Shown here one piece after another: positions 9,363 through 18,071 of a stretch of 64,000 nucleotides of DNA. This stretch comes from an uncultured Gammaproteobacteria bacterium. Lineage in GTDB: Bacteria > Pseudomonadota > Gammaproteobacteria > UBA4575. How positions within the stretch are numbered: position 1 is the stretch's first letter; every line of letters begins with the position of its first letter. Under the pieces are notes generated by a model. The model was given only the letters and a program-made list of their open reading frames with translations, did no database searches and had not been told where the DNA came from. Where the stretch lies: contig OX638335.1 in assembly GCA_951812785.1 (NCBI GenBank), positions 895,501-959,500 of the forward strand, given 5' to 3'. Both the position numbers and the translations under genes were made by a program.

Positions 9363-9690
9363 TTAAAAAAATACGACTTGGTTGCGGCCGCTTTGCTTGG
9401 CTTGATAGAGGGCTTTGTCTGCGCATTGAAGTAAATGCCTGTCAATTAATTTGGGCGCTTCATTATGTTTCCTTTGGAAATCGACAGTAGAGATGCCAAT
9501 AGATGGTCGATTATTTGTCGTCTACCAAGCAAACGAATAATCCTAATGCTGTGTAAATGTTGGAGATATAGGGCTTGAATTTTTAACGCTTCGTTTTCAT
9601 CGGATTTAAAGTGGCTTTATAAAGATAAGTGCTTAGTGAATTGTTCTAGTTCGGTTGCCGGATAGAGATAACACTTCCCCTAGAAATGGA
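9363..9690 (-). pseudogene. Decayed GGDEF (diguanylate cyclase) domain
   Basis: Minus-strand translation of the last 140 bases gives SIGIS, then CADKALYQAKQSGRNQV and a stop, which is the C-terminal end of a GGDEF domain. Further upstream, in other frames, I read YPATELEQF (the block after the GGDEF motif) and degenerate RLLGRR where the motif should be. Stops and frame changes separate the pieces. No start or sensor domain can be seen. It fills most of the gap between the lipoprotein and mazG; the 50 bases next to mazG are empty. Confidence 0.75.
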
Positions 9691-9743
9691 TTTATATAAC
9701 ACTAGTCCGATTACATGTTTAATTAAAATAAGTACTAAGTGTT

Positions 9744-10554
9744 ATGAGTGATAGCAAATCTATTTACGATCTACTTGAAATTATGCGCGCGCTTTGAGAT
9801 CCGCAAACAGGCTGCTCTTGGGACAAAGCACAAACTTTTGGAACAATTGCTTCCTAATACTATTGAGGAAGCTTATGAAGTTGCAGAAGCAATATCTCGT
9901 GAAGATATGCGGGATTTGTGCGATGAGCTTGGTGATCTATTGTTTCAGGTGGTGTATCACGCGCAGATAGCAAAAGAAACCAATCAATTTTCATTTGAAG
10001 ATGTTGTGAGTGCGATATGTAAAAAAATGATTGGGCGTCATCCGCATGTGTTTGGTTCTAATATTCAGCTCAAACAAGGAAAACAAGACTGGGAGCAGTT
10101 CAAAAAACAAGAGCGCATGGCTAAAGGAAAGTTTCAAGATGACTCTTCTGTATTAGCTAATGTTGCTGAAGGATTGCCACCATTAATACGGGCGCGCAAG
10201 CTACAAAAGAAGGCAGCCAAGGCCAACTTTGATTGGTCTGAGGTGAAAAGTGTTGTTGCTAAGCTTAAAGAAGAAGTTGATGAACTAGAAGAGGCGATTA
10301 GTTTGCAGCAAAATAATGTACGTGTTGAAGAAGAGGTGGGTGATGTTTTGTTTTCGTTAATTAATCTTCGTCGGCATGTGAATGTGAATGTGAATGCTGA
10401 TATCGCTTTGCAAAAATTTAATTCAAAGTTTGAACGTCGATTTAGATTGGTGGAAAGTCTTGTGTTGGAGCGGGGTGAAAAGATGGTTGAGTTAGAAGAA
10501 GATCAGTTGGATATGTGCTGGGAGCAAGCTAAAAAAATATTAAGCAAAGCTTAG
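9744..10554 (+). pseudogene. mazG: MazG nucleoside triphosphate pyrophosphohydrolase, interrupted
   Basis: MazG hydrolyses NTPs to monophosphates and helps survival under stress. The real start is the ATG at 9744 (MSDSKSIYDLLEIMRAL), but codon 18 is TGA (9795-9797) where the family has Arg (LRDPQTGCSWDKAQTF; a CGA to TGA change). A one-base insertion near 9851-9852 then shifts the frame between TIA and PNTIEEAYEV. From there the frame is clean to the end, including EEVDELEEAI and a second MazG domain with EEVGDVLFSLINLRRH. Repaired length is 269 residues, normal. A restart at GTG/ATG 9748 reads out of frame and does not give the missing part, so the active protein is probably lost. Confidence 0.85.
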
Positions 10555-10586
10555 TAGGCTTGGGCCTGTGTTTTATTTAACTGGAG

Positions 10587-11429
10587 TTAATCGCTAAATA
10601 GCATTGAAAAGTCGACTGCTTGAACATGTTTTGTCAGTGCGCCTACTGAAATACAATCCACACCAAGCATCGCGTACTGATTGATGTTGTCCACCGTAAT
10701 GTTGCCAGACACTTCCAATTTGATTTTTTTAGCACTCAATTCAATCGCCTGCTTCACCTCTTGCAAAGAAAAGTTATCAAGTAGTGCTATTGTTGCCTGA
10801 TTCTCAATGGCCTCGATTAGTTGCGCGATCGTTTCCACTTCCACCTCAATTTTGAATTCAGGGTGCTGTTGCTTAGCGCGCGCGATGGCATTGCTAATTG
10901 AGCCGCATGCGGTGATATGGTTTTCCTTGATTAAATAAGCATCGTATAAACCCATGCGATGATTTTTCCCGCCGGCACAGAATACGGCATACTTCTGTGC
11001 ATAGCGTAAACCGGGAATGGTTTTGCGGGTGTCTAATAGCTGTGTATCGGTGCCTTTAAGTCGGTGTAATAATTTTTTTGTGGTAGTAGCGGTGCCGGAT
11101 AAGGTTTGCAGGAAATTTAATGCTGTTCTTTCGCCACTAAGTATTGAACGTGCGGGACCAGAGATTTCGCAAATCCTATTTCCTGTATGTATAACGTCAC
11201 CGTCTGTTTGTATCCATTCAACGCTAACATCAGTGTCTAATTGATTGAACGTTTCGTCAAACCAGGCCTGTCCACAAAGTGTCGCGGTTTCCCGACAGAT
11301 TACTGTCGCGGTTACATTATGTGGGTCGCATAAAGCAGCACTTACATCGCTCTGGCCAATATCTTCAGCCAGAGCGATGCGAACGGATTCGCTGATTGTA
11401 GCGACACTATTAGCGTCGTGTTCGTGCAA
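10587..11429 (-). CDS. nadC: Nicotinate-nucleotide diphosphorylase (carboxylating)
   Basis: Quinolinate phosphoribosyltransferase: forms nicotinate mononucleotide from quinolinate and PRPP in NAD synthesis. 280 residues. Motifs: SGERTALNFLQTLSGTATTT, DTRKTIPGLRYAQKYAVFCA, GGKNHRMGLYDAYLIKENH and the late VEVE and LDNF substrate loops. It follows the AGCS symporter by four bases on the same strand and ends head-on with mazG. Confidence 0.95.
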   Translation of the reverse strand: MHEHDANSVATISESVRIALAEDIGQSDVSAALCDPHNVTATVICRETATLCGQAWFDETFNQLDTDVSVEWIQTDGDVIHTGNRICEISGPARSILSGERTALNFLQTLSGTATTTKKLLHRLKGTDTQLLDTRKTIPGLRYAQKYAVFCAGGKNHRMGLYDAYLIKENHITACGSISNAIARAKQQHPEFKIEVEVETIAQLIEAIENQATIALLDNFSLQEVKQAIELSAKKIKLEVSGNITVDNINQYAMLGVDCISVGALTKHVQAVDFSMLFSD

Positions 11430-11433
11430 AAAT

Positions 11434-12771
11434 CTATTCCTTAGAGAAGTAGTCCTTGGTGACTTTGAAGATCACAGGGCTTAGCAAGGCTAATGCAATT
11501 AAGTTTGGAACAGCCATGAAGCCGTTCATTACATCTGCCAGTATCCAAATTAAGTTTACTTTTTGATAGGCTCCAAAAAATACTGCAATTATCCACAGTA
11601 TACGATAAGGAAGAATAATCTTTTCGCCAAAAATATATTCTGCACAACGCTCACCGTAATAACTCCATCCAAGAATAGTGGTAAAAGCAAAAATCACTAA
11701 ACCAAAGGTAATGATGTATTCGCCAAATGGAATCGAGTTTCCATAAGCTAATGTCGATAGGCTCGCACCAGTTTCGCCGCTAGTCCAAGCGCCACTAATA
11801 ATAATCACAAGTGCTGTCATGGTGCAGACAATAATTGTGTCAATGAAGGTGCCTAGCATACCAATCATGCCTTGGCGTACAGGGCTATCGGTTTGTGCAG
11901 CAGCATGTGCAATTGGCGCGCTGCCCAGTCCTGCCTCATTGGAAAAGATCCCTCGAGCAACACCCATTTGAATGGCAATCATTATACTGGCACCAGCAAA
12001 GCCTCCAGCAGCGGCGCTGCCATTGAATGCGCTATCAACAATCAAAGATAATGCCGCAGGCACTTCATTAATATTGCTTAATATAACGGCGAGAGAACCA
12101 AATATATAAGCAATAGCCATAAATGGGACTAGCTGGCCAGCCACTGCGCCTATGCGTTGGATACCACCTAAGATGACTAAGCCAGCGAGTACTGCAATGA
12201 CAGCGCCGGTGATTTTTTTGTCAACGCTAAAATTGCTATGTAATGCATCGGCAACTGAATTTGATTGCACCATATTGCCAATACCGAAAGCGGCGATAGT
12301 ACCAAACAACGCGAACAAAAATGCTAGCCAGCCCCAATGAGAACCCAAGCCATTTTTAATGTAATACATGGGGCCGCCGACGTGTTTACCTAATGCATCG
12401 GTTTCTCTGTATTTCACTGCTAGTACTGCTTCACCGTACTTTGTGGCCATGCCTACCAGCGCTGTAATCCACATCCAAAATATTGCGCCAGGCCCTCCGA
12501 TGAATATGGCAGTTGCAACACCAGCAATGTTTCCTGTGCCAATGGTGGCAGACATTGCGGTCATTAGTGCTTGAAATGGGGATATTTCGCCTTTGCCAGA
12601 ACTTTTACGTCCCTGGAATAATAATGAAAATGCATAAGGTATGGTTTTGCGCCAGGGGATGAATTTGAGACCTACCGTGAGATATGCTCCTACACCGAGA
12701 ATAAGCACTACTGTGAAGGGGCCCCAAATGAAGGAGCTAAGAGTATTTAGTAAGGATGTTAATGATTCCAT
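11434..12771 (-). CDS. Alanine/glycine:cation symporter (AGCS family)
   Basis: Sodium-coupled amino-acid importer in the inner membrane. 445 residues with about ten to eleven hydrophobic helices. Family blocks: ALMTAMSATIGTGNIAGVAT (the substrate site), GGPMYYIKNGLG, QSNSVADAL and FSNEAGLGSAPIAHAAA, and late TTILGWSYYGERC. A GGAGG Shine-Dalgarno sequence (ACGGAGGAAAAATG) is strong. It ends four bases before nadC. Substrate is probably alanine or glycine, judged from family only. Confidence 0.92.
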   Translation of the reverse strand: MESLTSLLNTLSSFIWGPFTVVLILGVGAYLTVGLKFIPWRKTIPYAFSLLFQGRKSSGKGEISPFQALMTAMSATIGTGNIAGVATAIFIGGPGAIFWMWITALVGMATKYGEAVLAVKYRETDALGKHVGGPMYYIKNGLGSHWGWLAFLFALFGTIAAFGIGNMVQSNSVADALHSNFSVDKKITGAVIAVLAGLVILGGIQRIGAVAGQLVPFMAIAYIFGSLAVILSNINEVPAALSLIVDSAFNGSAAAGGFAGASIMIAIQMGVARGIFSNEAGLGSAPIAHAAAQTDSPVRQGMIGMLGTFIDTIIVCTMTALVIIISGAWTSGETGASLSTLAYGNSIPFGEYIITFGLVIFAFTTILGWSYYGERCAEYIFGEKIILPYRILWIIAVFFGAYQKVNLIWILADVMNGFMAVPNLIALALLSPVIFKVTKDYFSKE

Positions 12772-12867
12772 TTTTCCTCCGTTGGTACTGTCTTTATTAT
12801 TGTTTTGCTAGCATGCAGGACATTGCTAGTTTAAATCAACCATTGTGTAGGGTTAGAAAGGAATTTT

Positions 12868-13998
12868 ATGGGTAAATCTACCGCTTTAAGGGTCAGTTTG
12901 TTTGTGTTGTTCTACCTGGCTTGGGTGCTGGTTGTTTCAGCTAAACCTTCTTTTCTAGATATGAGTGGTTGGGAGCGTACGGATTTTTCACGTGCGACTG
13001 TTGTGTTAGATGACATTGTGGAGGGTGGCCCAGGGAAGGATGGTATTCAATCTATCGATCAACCTAAATTTGAAACTATCGGATCAGCTGAAACGTGGTT
13101 AGATGATAGAGAGCCAGTGGTTGTCTTTACCAGTGGAGGAAAGTCAAAAGCGTATCCGCTGCAAATTTTAATCTATCACGAAATTGTGAACGATCAATTA
13201 GGAGAGCATAAGATATCTGTCACGTATTGTCCTTTATGTAATGCGGCGATGGTTTTTTCTAGATGGCACAAAGGAGAATTGTTGGATTTTGGTACCACTG
13301 GGAAAGTGTATACAAGTAACTTAGTAATGTATGACCGTCAGAGTGAATCATGGTGGTTGCAGTTTACAGGAGAAAGTATCGTAGGTGCCTATGCGGGTGA
13401 CTCTTTGCAACTTCTACCCTCGCAAATTGTATCTTTTAAACAATTTAAGGATGCATATCCTTTAGGTAAGGTGTTATCTAATAAAACTGGTTTTAATAAA
13501 AAATACGGTATCAACCCATACGTGAATTACGATTCTCGTTTAATACCGATTGTTTGGTTTTATCGCAAACCATTTGATAATCGATTAGCTGCAATGGAGC
13601 GCGTGCTTGGAGTGAATGATAATAATGATACGGTTATTTTTCCGTTTTCATATTTAAACACTCGACCCTTGGTACAGACAAGAGTGGGTGATTTGGATTT
13701 ATTGATTATAAGTAAACTCGGCATGGCTTCCTCTGTAGATGATAGAAAAATAAGCCAGTCTAAAGATGTGCTGGCTGCGGTAGCTTTTTCAAGAACCGTT
13801 CAGGGTAGATTGTTGGACTTTGAGCTTAAAGGGAATGTGATTAAAGATAAGCAAACACATTCAACATGGAATCTATTCGGCCAAGCCGTTAGTGGTGAGT
13901 TGAAAGGTATTCAATTGAAGCAAGTAGATCGAGGGGTATATTTTTCTTTTGTGTGGTTGAATTTTTACCCAGACTCAATAATTTTTGGTCACAGATGA
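12868..13998 (+). CDS. DUF3179 domain-containing secreted protein
   Basis: 376 residues. An N-terminal hydrophobic segment (VSLFVLFYLAWVLVVSA) looks like a signal peptide with a cleavage site after SAK. The DUF3179 core is clear: KAYPLQILIYHEIVND, then VTYCPLCNAAMVF with a CxxC pair and later DFGTTGKVYTSNLVMYDR and WWLQFTGESIVG. The biochemical role of this family is unknown to me. An AAGG element precedes the ATG. Its 3' end overlaps the broken membrane gene on the other strand by 24 bases. Confidence 0.85.
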   Translation: MGKSTALRVSLFVLFYLAWVLVVSAKPSFLDMSGWERTDFSRATVVLDDIVEGGPGKDGIQSIDQPKFETIGSAETWLDDREPVVVFTSGGKSKAYPLQILIYHEIVNDQLGEHKISVTYCPLCNAAMVFSRWHKGELLDFGTTGKVYTSNLVMYDRQSESWWLQFTGESIVGAYAGDSLQLLPSQIVSFKQFKDAYPLGKVLSNKTGFNKKYGINPYVNYDSRLIPIVWFYRKPFDNRLAAMERVLGVNDNNDTVIFPFSYLNTRPLVQTRVGDLDLLIISKLGMASSVDDRKISQSKDVLAAVAFSRTVQGRLLDFELKGNVIKDKQTHSTWNLFGQAVSGELKGIQLKQVDRGVYFSFVWLNFYPDSIIFGHR

Positions 13999-14583
13999 AT
14001 TTTTAATGACGGGGAAGGCGTTAATGATGGCTAACAAGACATACCCAGATGCGCAAAATTCTGGCATTTCCTCTAAGACTCTTCCGTAATAAATATCATT
14101 TAAATCTGACTTGTCTGACAATTGTGATAGAAAAAATGTCACTCCCCATAAGCATAGTGAAACTGCCCATGGAGTGGCTTGAATAAAGCTGCGTAATATA
14201 AGTTGAGTGAAGCGTGTTACCATACTGATAAAAGCGATGGCAAATAAAATTAGAGGGATACCACCAAGGATTCTTTGTAATAAGTCAATATTTTGGTCGG
14301 TATAGAACTTGAGTCTAGTGACGTGTTCGTCTGTGAATAATCGATGGAAATCTGCTTCGCGCAAGATGCAAATAAGTAAAGTTTATTATTAAGTTTTAAT
14401 GGTATGCGAGTTGCTTTTAGTACCAAAAATAATGAGGTGATTAATAGTGCTAGTGTCAGATAAGAAAAAAGCCTGCATCGGAAATGCTCTGTTCTTCCCA
14501 TTTGTTGGACAATAAAAATATATGGGTGAGCGCGTAAGCTGCAACCAAACAGACCCAATATAAGTTGATTCGATTGCTAGTCA
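13975..14583 (-). pseudogene. Multi-pass membrane protein of unknown family, two frameshifts
   Basis: Three overlapping pieces in order make one membrane protein. Starting at the ATG at 14583, frame 1 gives MTSNRINLYWVCLVAAYALT and stops near 14460; frame 2 continues SYLTLALLITSLFLVLKATR to about 14375; the original frame then resumes with READFHRLFTDEHVTRLKFY and three more hydrophobic segments up to 13975. The total, 609 bases, is exactly 203 codons, so two compensating single-base indels would explain it. About five membrane helices. I do not know the family. An annotation pipeline may list the pieces as two small proteins. Confidence 0.6.
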
Positions 14584-14608
14584 TGCCCTGATTTTAGAGG
14601 ATGGGTTT

Positions 14609-15511
14609 TTATAATAAAAGTAAAAATTCAATTAAAGCTTTTTGTGCGTGCAAGCGGTTCTCGGCTTCGTCCCATACAACACTTTGTGCTCCTTCAAGCA
14701 CATCTGTAGTGACTTCCTCTTCTCTGTGTGCGGGTAGGCAGTGCATGAATAATGCGTCTTTATTAGCATGTTGCATAAGTTCGGCATTTACTTGAAAAGA
14801 CGCAAATGCTTTCTCGCGTTGTTTTTGTTCTTCTTCCTGACCCATGCTGGCCCATACATCGGTCACGACAAGGTCAGAATTTTTTGCAGCATTGACAGCG
14901 TCGTGGGTAAAGTAAATCTTATTGCTGGCAGCTTTAAGGATATCTTGATTTGGTTCGTAACCTTTCGGGCTAGCAATGCGTAAGTTAAAATCTAACAATC
15001 GTGCGGCATTGATGTACGAGTGACACATGTTATTACCATCGCCTATCCAAGTGACGGTTGAACCACGAATGTCGCCGCGCTTTTCAAACCAGGTTTGTAG
15101 ATCTGCTAATAATTGGCAAGGATGAACTAAATCAGTTAGACCATTGATAACCGGTACTGTTGCAACGTTAGCGAAACGTTCGATGGTCTCATGCGCAAAG
15201 GTGCGAATCATGATGATATCAACCATACGAGATAATACACGTGCAGAATCTTCTACCGGTTCGCCACGACCTAACTGTGTGTCCTTGGAAGATAAGAATA
15301 ATGCGTGCCCACCAAATTGAGCCATGCCTGATTCAAATGAAACTCGCGTGCGTGTCGATGACTTATCAAACAACATGGCAAGTGTTTTGTTTTGAAATGG
15401 TGTGTACGATTCGCCATTGTGAAGCATGGATTTAAGCTCAGTCGCACGCGTGATGATTGAGCGTAGTTCTTCGCTGCTAAGGTCTAATAATGATAAAAAG
15501 TGACGAGCCAT
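14609..15511 (-). CDS. argF: Ornithine carbamoyltransferase
   Basis: Makes citrulline from ornithine and carbamoyl phosphate. 300 residues. The carbamoyl-phosphate loop [10 protein letters not shown] is at about residues 51-60, HPCQLLADL and the ornithine-binding [11 protein letters not shown] follow, and the HCLPAHR motif is near residue 260. It lies 20 bases downstream of argD on the same strand, so argD-argF is an operon; argG is elsewhere in the window at 21.7 kb. Confidence 0.96.
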   Translation of the reverse strand: MARHFLSLLDLSSEELRSIITRATELKSMLHNGESYTPFQNKTLAMLFDKSSTRTRVSFESGMAQFGGHALFLSSKDTQLGRGEPVEDSARVLSRMVDIIMIRTFAHETIERFANVATVPVINGLTDLVHPCQLLADLQTWFEKRGDIRGSTVTWIGDGNNMCHSYINAARLLDFNLRIASPKGYEPNQDILKAASNKIYFTHDAVNAAKNSDLVVTDVWASMGQEEEQKQREKAFASFQVNAELMQHANKDALFMHCLPAHREEEVTTDVLEGAQSVVWDEAENRLHAQKALIEFLLLL

Positions 15512-15531
15512 AATGATTCTTTAAGTTTAAA

Positions 15532-16707
15532 TTAAAGCCGTTGCTGGAAATCTTCTACGCATTCACAGATGAGATTGGCGATCATTGTGATTTCATCTTG
15601 ACTAGTAATTAATGGTGGAAGTAAGCGAATTATGTTGTTGGCTGTTACGTTAACTAATAATTTTTTTTCTAACGCCAAGTTAACAATCTTTGTGCAAGGC
15701 ATTTTTAATTCTATGCCGATCATCATGCCGCAGCCGCGTATATCTTTAACCAAAGGATGGTCAGCAAGTGTTTGTTTTAAAGTGTCGACTAGCAATTGTC
15801 CCATACTGGTGGCGTTAGATAAGAGATCGTCTTCTTTGATAGTCGTGAGTACTTGTAAAGCAGTTGCACAAGCCAAAGGGTTGCCGCCAAATGTGCTGCC
15901 GTGAGAGCCTGGAGCAAATAATTCAGCCGCTGCACCGCGCGCTAGACATGCACCAATAGGCATACCATTGCCGAGACCTTTCGCGGTAGTCATGACATCA
16001 GGAAGCACTTGTTGGTGATGGCAAGCAAACCACTTGCCAGTACGGCCGTTGCCGGTTTGTATTTCATCAAGCATTAATAACAAATTATGCTGATCACAAA
16101 GACTGCGAAGTTCTTGCAAGTATGTATTGTTGGGAATATGTATTCCGCCTTCTCCTTGAATCGGTTCAACAAGGATAGCGCAGACATTTGAATTATTTTT
16201 GCAGATTTCTGCAATTGTTTCGCTATCGTTAAAAGGTGCGCGTATAAATCCAGCCACTAACGGTTCGAAACCCGCATGAGCTTTTCGATTACCAGTCGCG
16301 GTCAGTGTTGCCATGGTGCGACCATGGAAACTGTTTTCGCAGACAATAATGGTTGGAATTTTAATGCTCTGTTTGTTGCCGTGCAGACGCGCGAGCTTGA
16401 TTGCAGCTTCGTTAGCTTCAGCGCCAGAATTGCAAAAGAATGCCCGATCCATATTGCTGACAGCGCATAATCGGTCACCCAATTGTTCTTGAGTACGAAT
16501 GCGATAGATGTTTGAAGTGTGCAACAAAGCACTCGCTTGTTTAGCAATGACGTTAGCAATTTTTGGGTGTGCATGGCCTAAGCCACACACTGCGATACCT
16601 GATAAGGCATCTAGATATTTTTCGCCATTCTCATCCCACAGCCATATGCCTTGGCCTTTAGTGAAAGTGATATCTTTGCGAGCATAAGTCGACATTAATG
16701 CATTCAA
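15532..16707 (-). CDS. argD: Acetylornithine aminotransferase
   Basis: PLP enzyme transferring an amino group to N-acetylglutamate semialdehyde in arginine synthesis (and often succinyldiaminopimelate in lysine synthesis). 391 residues. Blocks: WDENGEKYLDALSGIAVCGL, FCNSGAEANEAAIKLAR, LMLDEIQTGNGRTGKW, and the PLP lysine in TTAKGLGNGMPIGACLA. It starts the argD-argF pair. Succinylornithine aminotransferase is the alternative, but the argF neighbour supports ArgD. Confidence 0.94.
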   Translation of the reverse strand: MNALMSTYARKDITFTKGQGIWLWDENGEKYLDALSGIAVCGLGHAHPKIANVIAKQASALLHTSNIYRIRTQEQLGDRLCAVSNMDRAFFCNSGAEANEAAIKLARLHGNKQSIKIPTIIVCENSFHGRTMATLTATGNRKAHAGFEPLVAGFIRAPFNDSETIAEICKNNSNVCAILVEPIQGEGGIHIPNNTYLQELRSLCDQHNLLLMLDEIQTGNGRTGKWFACHHQQVLPDVMTTAKGLGNGMPIGACLARGAAAELFAPGSHGSTFGGNPLACATALQVLTTIKEDDLLSNATSMGQLLVDTLKQTLADHPLVKDIRGCGMMIGIELKMPCTKIVNLALEKKLLVNVTANNIIRLLPPLITSQDEITMIANLICECVEDFQQRL

Positions 16708-16730
16708 AATAATAAGTTCTATAGTTCATT

Positions 16731-16762
16731 AAACGAAAACGACAGCGGGATTCCGCTGTCGT
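16731..16762 (-). terminator. Intrinsic terminator upstream of argD
   Basis: Nine-base perfect stem CGACAGCGG/CCGCTGTCG with a four-base loop, followed on the minus strand by TTTTCGTTT. It lies 77 bases beyond the PuuD-like gene and would end that transcript before argD. Confidence 0.75.
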
Positions 16763-16838
16763 AGTGAAATTATGCTACCAAACAAGCTGTTTTTCCAGCA
16801 TGCCTTGGTAGGGGCAGTGAGAGCCCTTAGAGTTTTAC

Positions 16839-17342
16839 TTAGAAAGGTAGTCCTCCGTGGCCGTGACCTACCATGCACATTAGCATCGGGATTGATAATA
16901 ATGTGTTTGTACGTGATGCCATGAAAGCAACTTTTTTAGCCGTAGCTTTTTGTGCGTCAGTGGCTTCGACCATGCCTAATAATTTCTTCTGGTTGGGCCA
17001 AATTAGCCCCCAAACGTTAAATAGCATGATGGTCCCTAACCATGCACCGATACCAATCACAGTGATACCATTAGTGAAGAGCATATTAGGAACAAATTCA
17101 CCCACATACGAAAGAGCACCTGCGCCTGTTAACCATGTTGCTAATGCACCCCAGCGAAACCAAGCTAGTGCAGGTGGTGCTATGTACTTGCTGATTGCTG
17201 CTGGTCCAGGGCCATTGCTATCGGCTGTTGCAGCGGCAACTGCTGGGACTTGTACGAAGTTAAAATAGTAAAGTAAACCGATCCAGATAATACCGGCAAA
17301 GACATGTAGCCAAACTATTAGTGACCATGTGTTTATTTCCAT
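16839..17342 (-). CDS. Membrane protein of the PuuD-like (urate oxidase N-terminal domain) type
   Basis: 167 residues with four or so hydrophobic helices. WLHVFAGIIWIGLLYYFNFV, APPALAWFRWGALATWLTGA and LFNVWGLIWPNQKKLLG resemble the membrane domain found in PuuD-type urate hydroxylases, and conserved histidines (His14, and GHGHGG at the end) would fit haem binding. The cytochrome-c part of full PuuD is absent, so this is a stand-alone membrane domain and its substrate is unknown. A GGAGG Shine-Dalgarno sequence is present. A 25-residue microprotein lies 59 bases upstream, and beyond it a broken hydantoinase gene. Confidence 0.6.
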   Translation of the reverse strand: MEINTWSLIVWLHVFAGIIWIGLLYYFNFVQVPAVAAATADSNGPGPAAISKYIAPPALAWFRWGALATWLTGAGALSYVGEFVPNMLFTNGITVIGIGAWLGTIMLFNVWGLIWPNQKKLLGMVEATDAQKATAKKVAFMASRTNTLLSIPMLMCMVGHGHGGLPF

Positions 17343-17401
17343 GGTTATTCCTCCTGTGAATTTTGATTATTTATTATATGCGTTATACGCTGCGTTTCTG
17401 T

Positions 17402-17479
17402 TTAGACGATAATGGTGATAATTATTGCTAAAACAAAGCCCGCAATGATGGTTCCTAATACTGAGTTTAGTGGGTTCAC
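17402..17479 (-). CDS. 25-residue hydrophobic microprotein (hypothetical)
   Basis: GTG-start ORF reading MNPLNSVLGTIIAGFVLAII then TIIV. Nearly all of it is one membrane-spanning stretch with a short polar N terminus. A GAGGTG Shine-Dalgarno sequence lies four bases before the GTG. It is just upstream of and parallel to the PuuD-like membrane protein, which makes a small accessory subunit conceivable. Size and composition alone give weak evidence, hence the modest confidence. Confidence 0.45.
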   Translation of the reverse strand: MNPLNSVLGTIIAGFVLAIIITIIV

Positions 17480-17629
17480 TTGACACCTCAAAGTAGTTGT
17501 TATTTTTAAAGATAAAGGTAGATGGTAACTGTAAAAAACCTTATTGCTGAACAAGTTAAACCATAAAAGGTTTTATCACTAAAAACAACAATCCCAGATG
17601 GCTATAAATTCGGCGAAAATCAACTTCCC

Positions 17630-18064
17630 GCTATAAAATCAATACGTTATGTGACGAAATAGGTGTGCATCTTCGCCGTGCTGAATTTTCACTCAATATT
17701 CGTGATCAATTGGATTATTTCTGTGCAATGTTTGATGGCCAGGGCAGATGTGCGCCCAAGCCGCCCATATTCCAAGTCCATTTAGGCAGTATGGCCTATA
17801 TTATAGAAGGGATAGTTAGTGAATTTACTTGGAAGTTAGGTGATATTGTCATTTTAACTATCTTCATATGAATGGTTGCCTACTTGCCTATGGAGTTATT
17901 ACAAAACGGTTGATGCTGGGCTAGGAAAGCCAGAGCAGAATTTTTTAAATGAGCGGCTAATTGAAGGCAAAGTTTCCTTGTCTGTGGCATTGGGCGATTG
18001 TGTGCGTATGGAGACACTTGGTGGTGCATTTAGTTGGGCCAGACTTGTAACTGAAACTAGATAA
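17630..18064 (+). pseudogene. hyuB-like (N-methylhydantoinase B) relic with internal deletion
   Basis: The first part reads DEIGVHLRRAEFSLNIRDQ, then LDYFCAMFDGQGR, VHLGSM and GDIVIL, matching the N-terminal region of HyuB proteins (fr-iaeEmG..LrRtafS.NIkeR.DfScalFD ... HLGSM). The second part, in another frame, reads GKPEQNFLNERLIEGKVSL, then GDCVRMETLGG, matching the extreme C terminus of the same family. A HyuB protein has over 500 residues, so some 400 residues in the middle are missing. The 150 bases between 17480 and 17630 hold nothing I can name. It ends seven bases before asnB. Confidence 0.65.
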
Positions 18065-18071
18065 ATAATAT

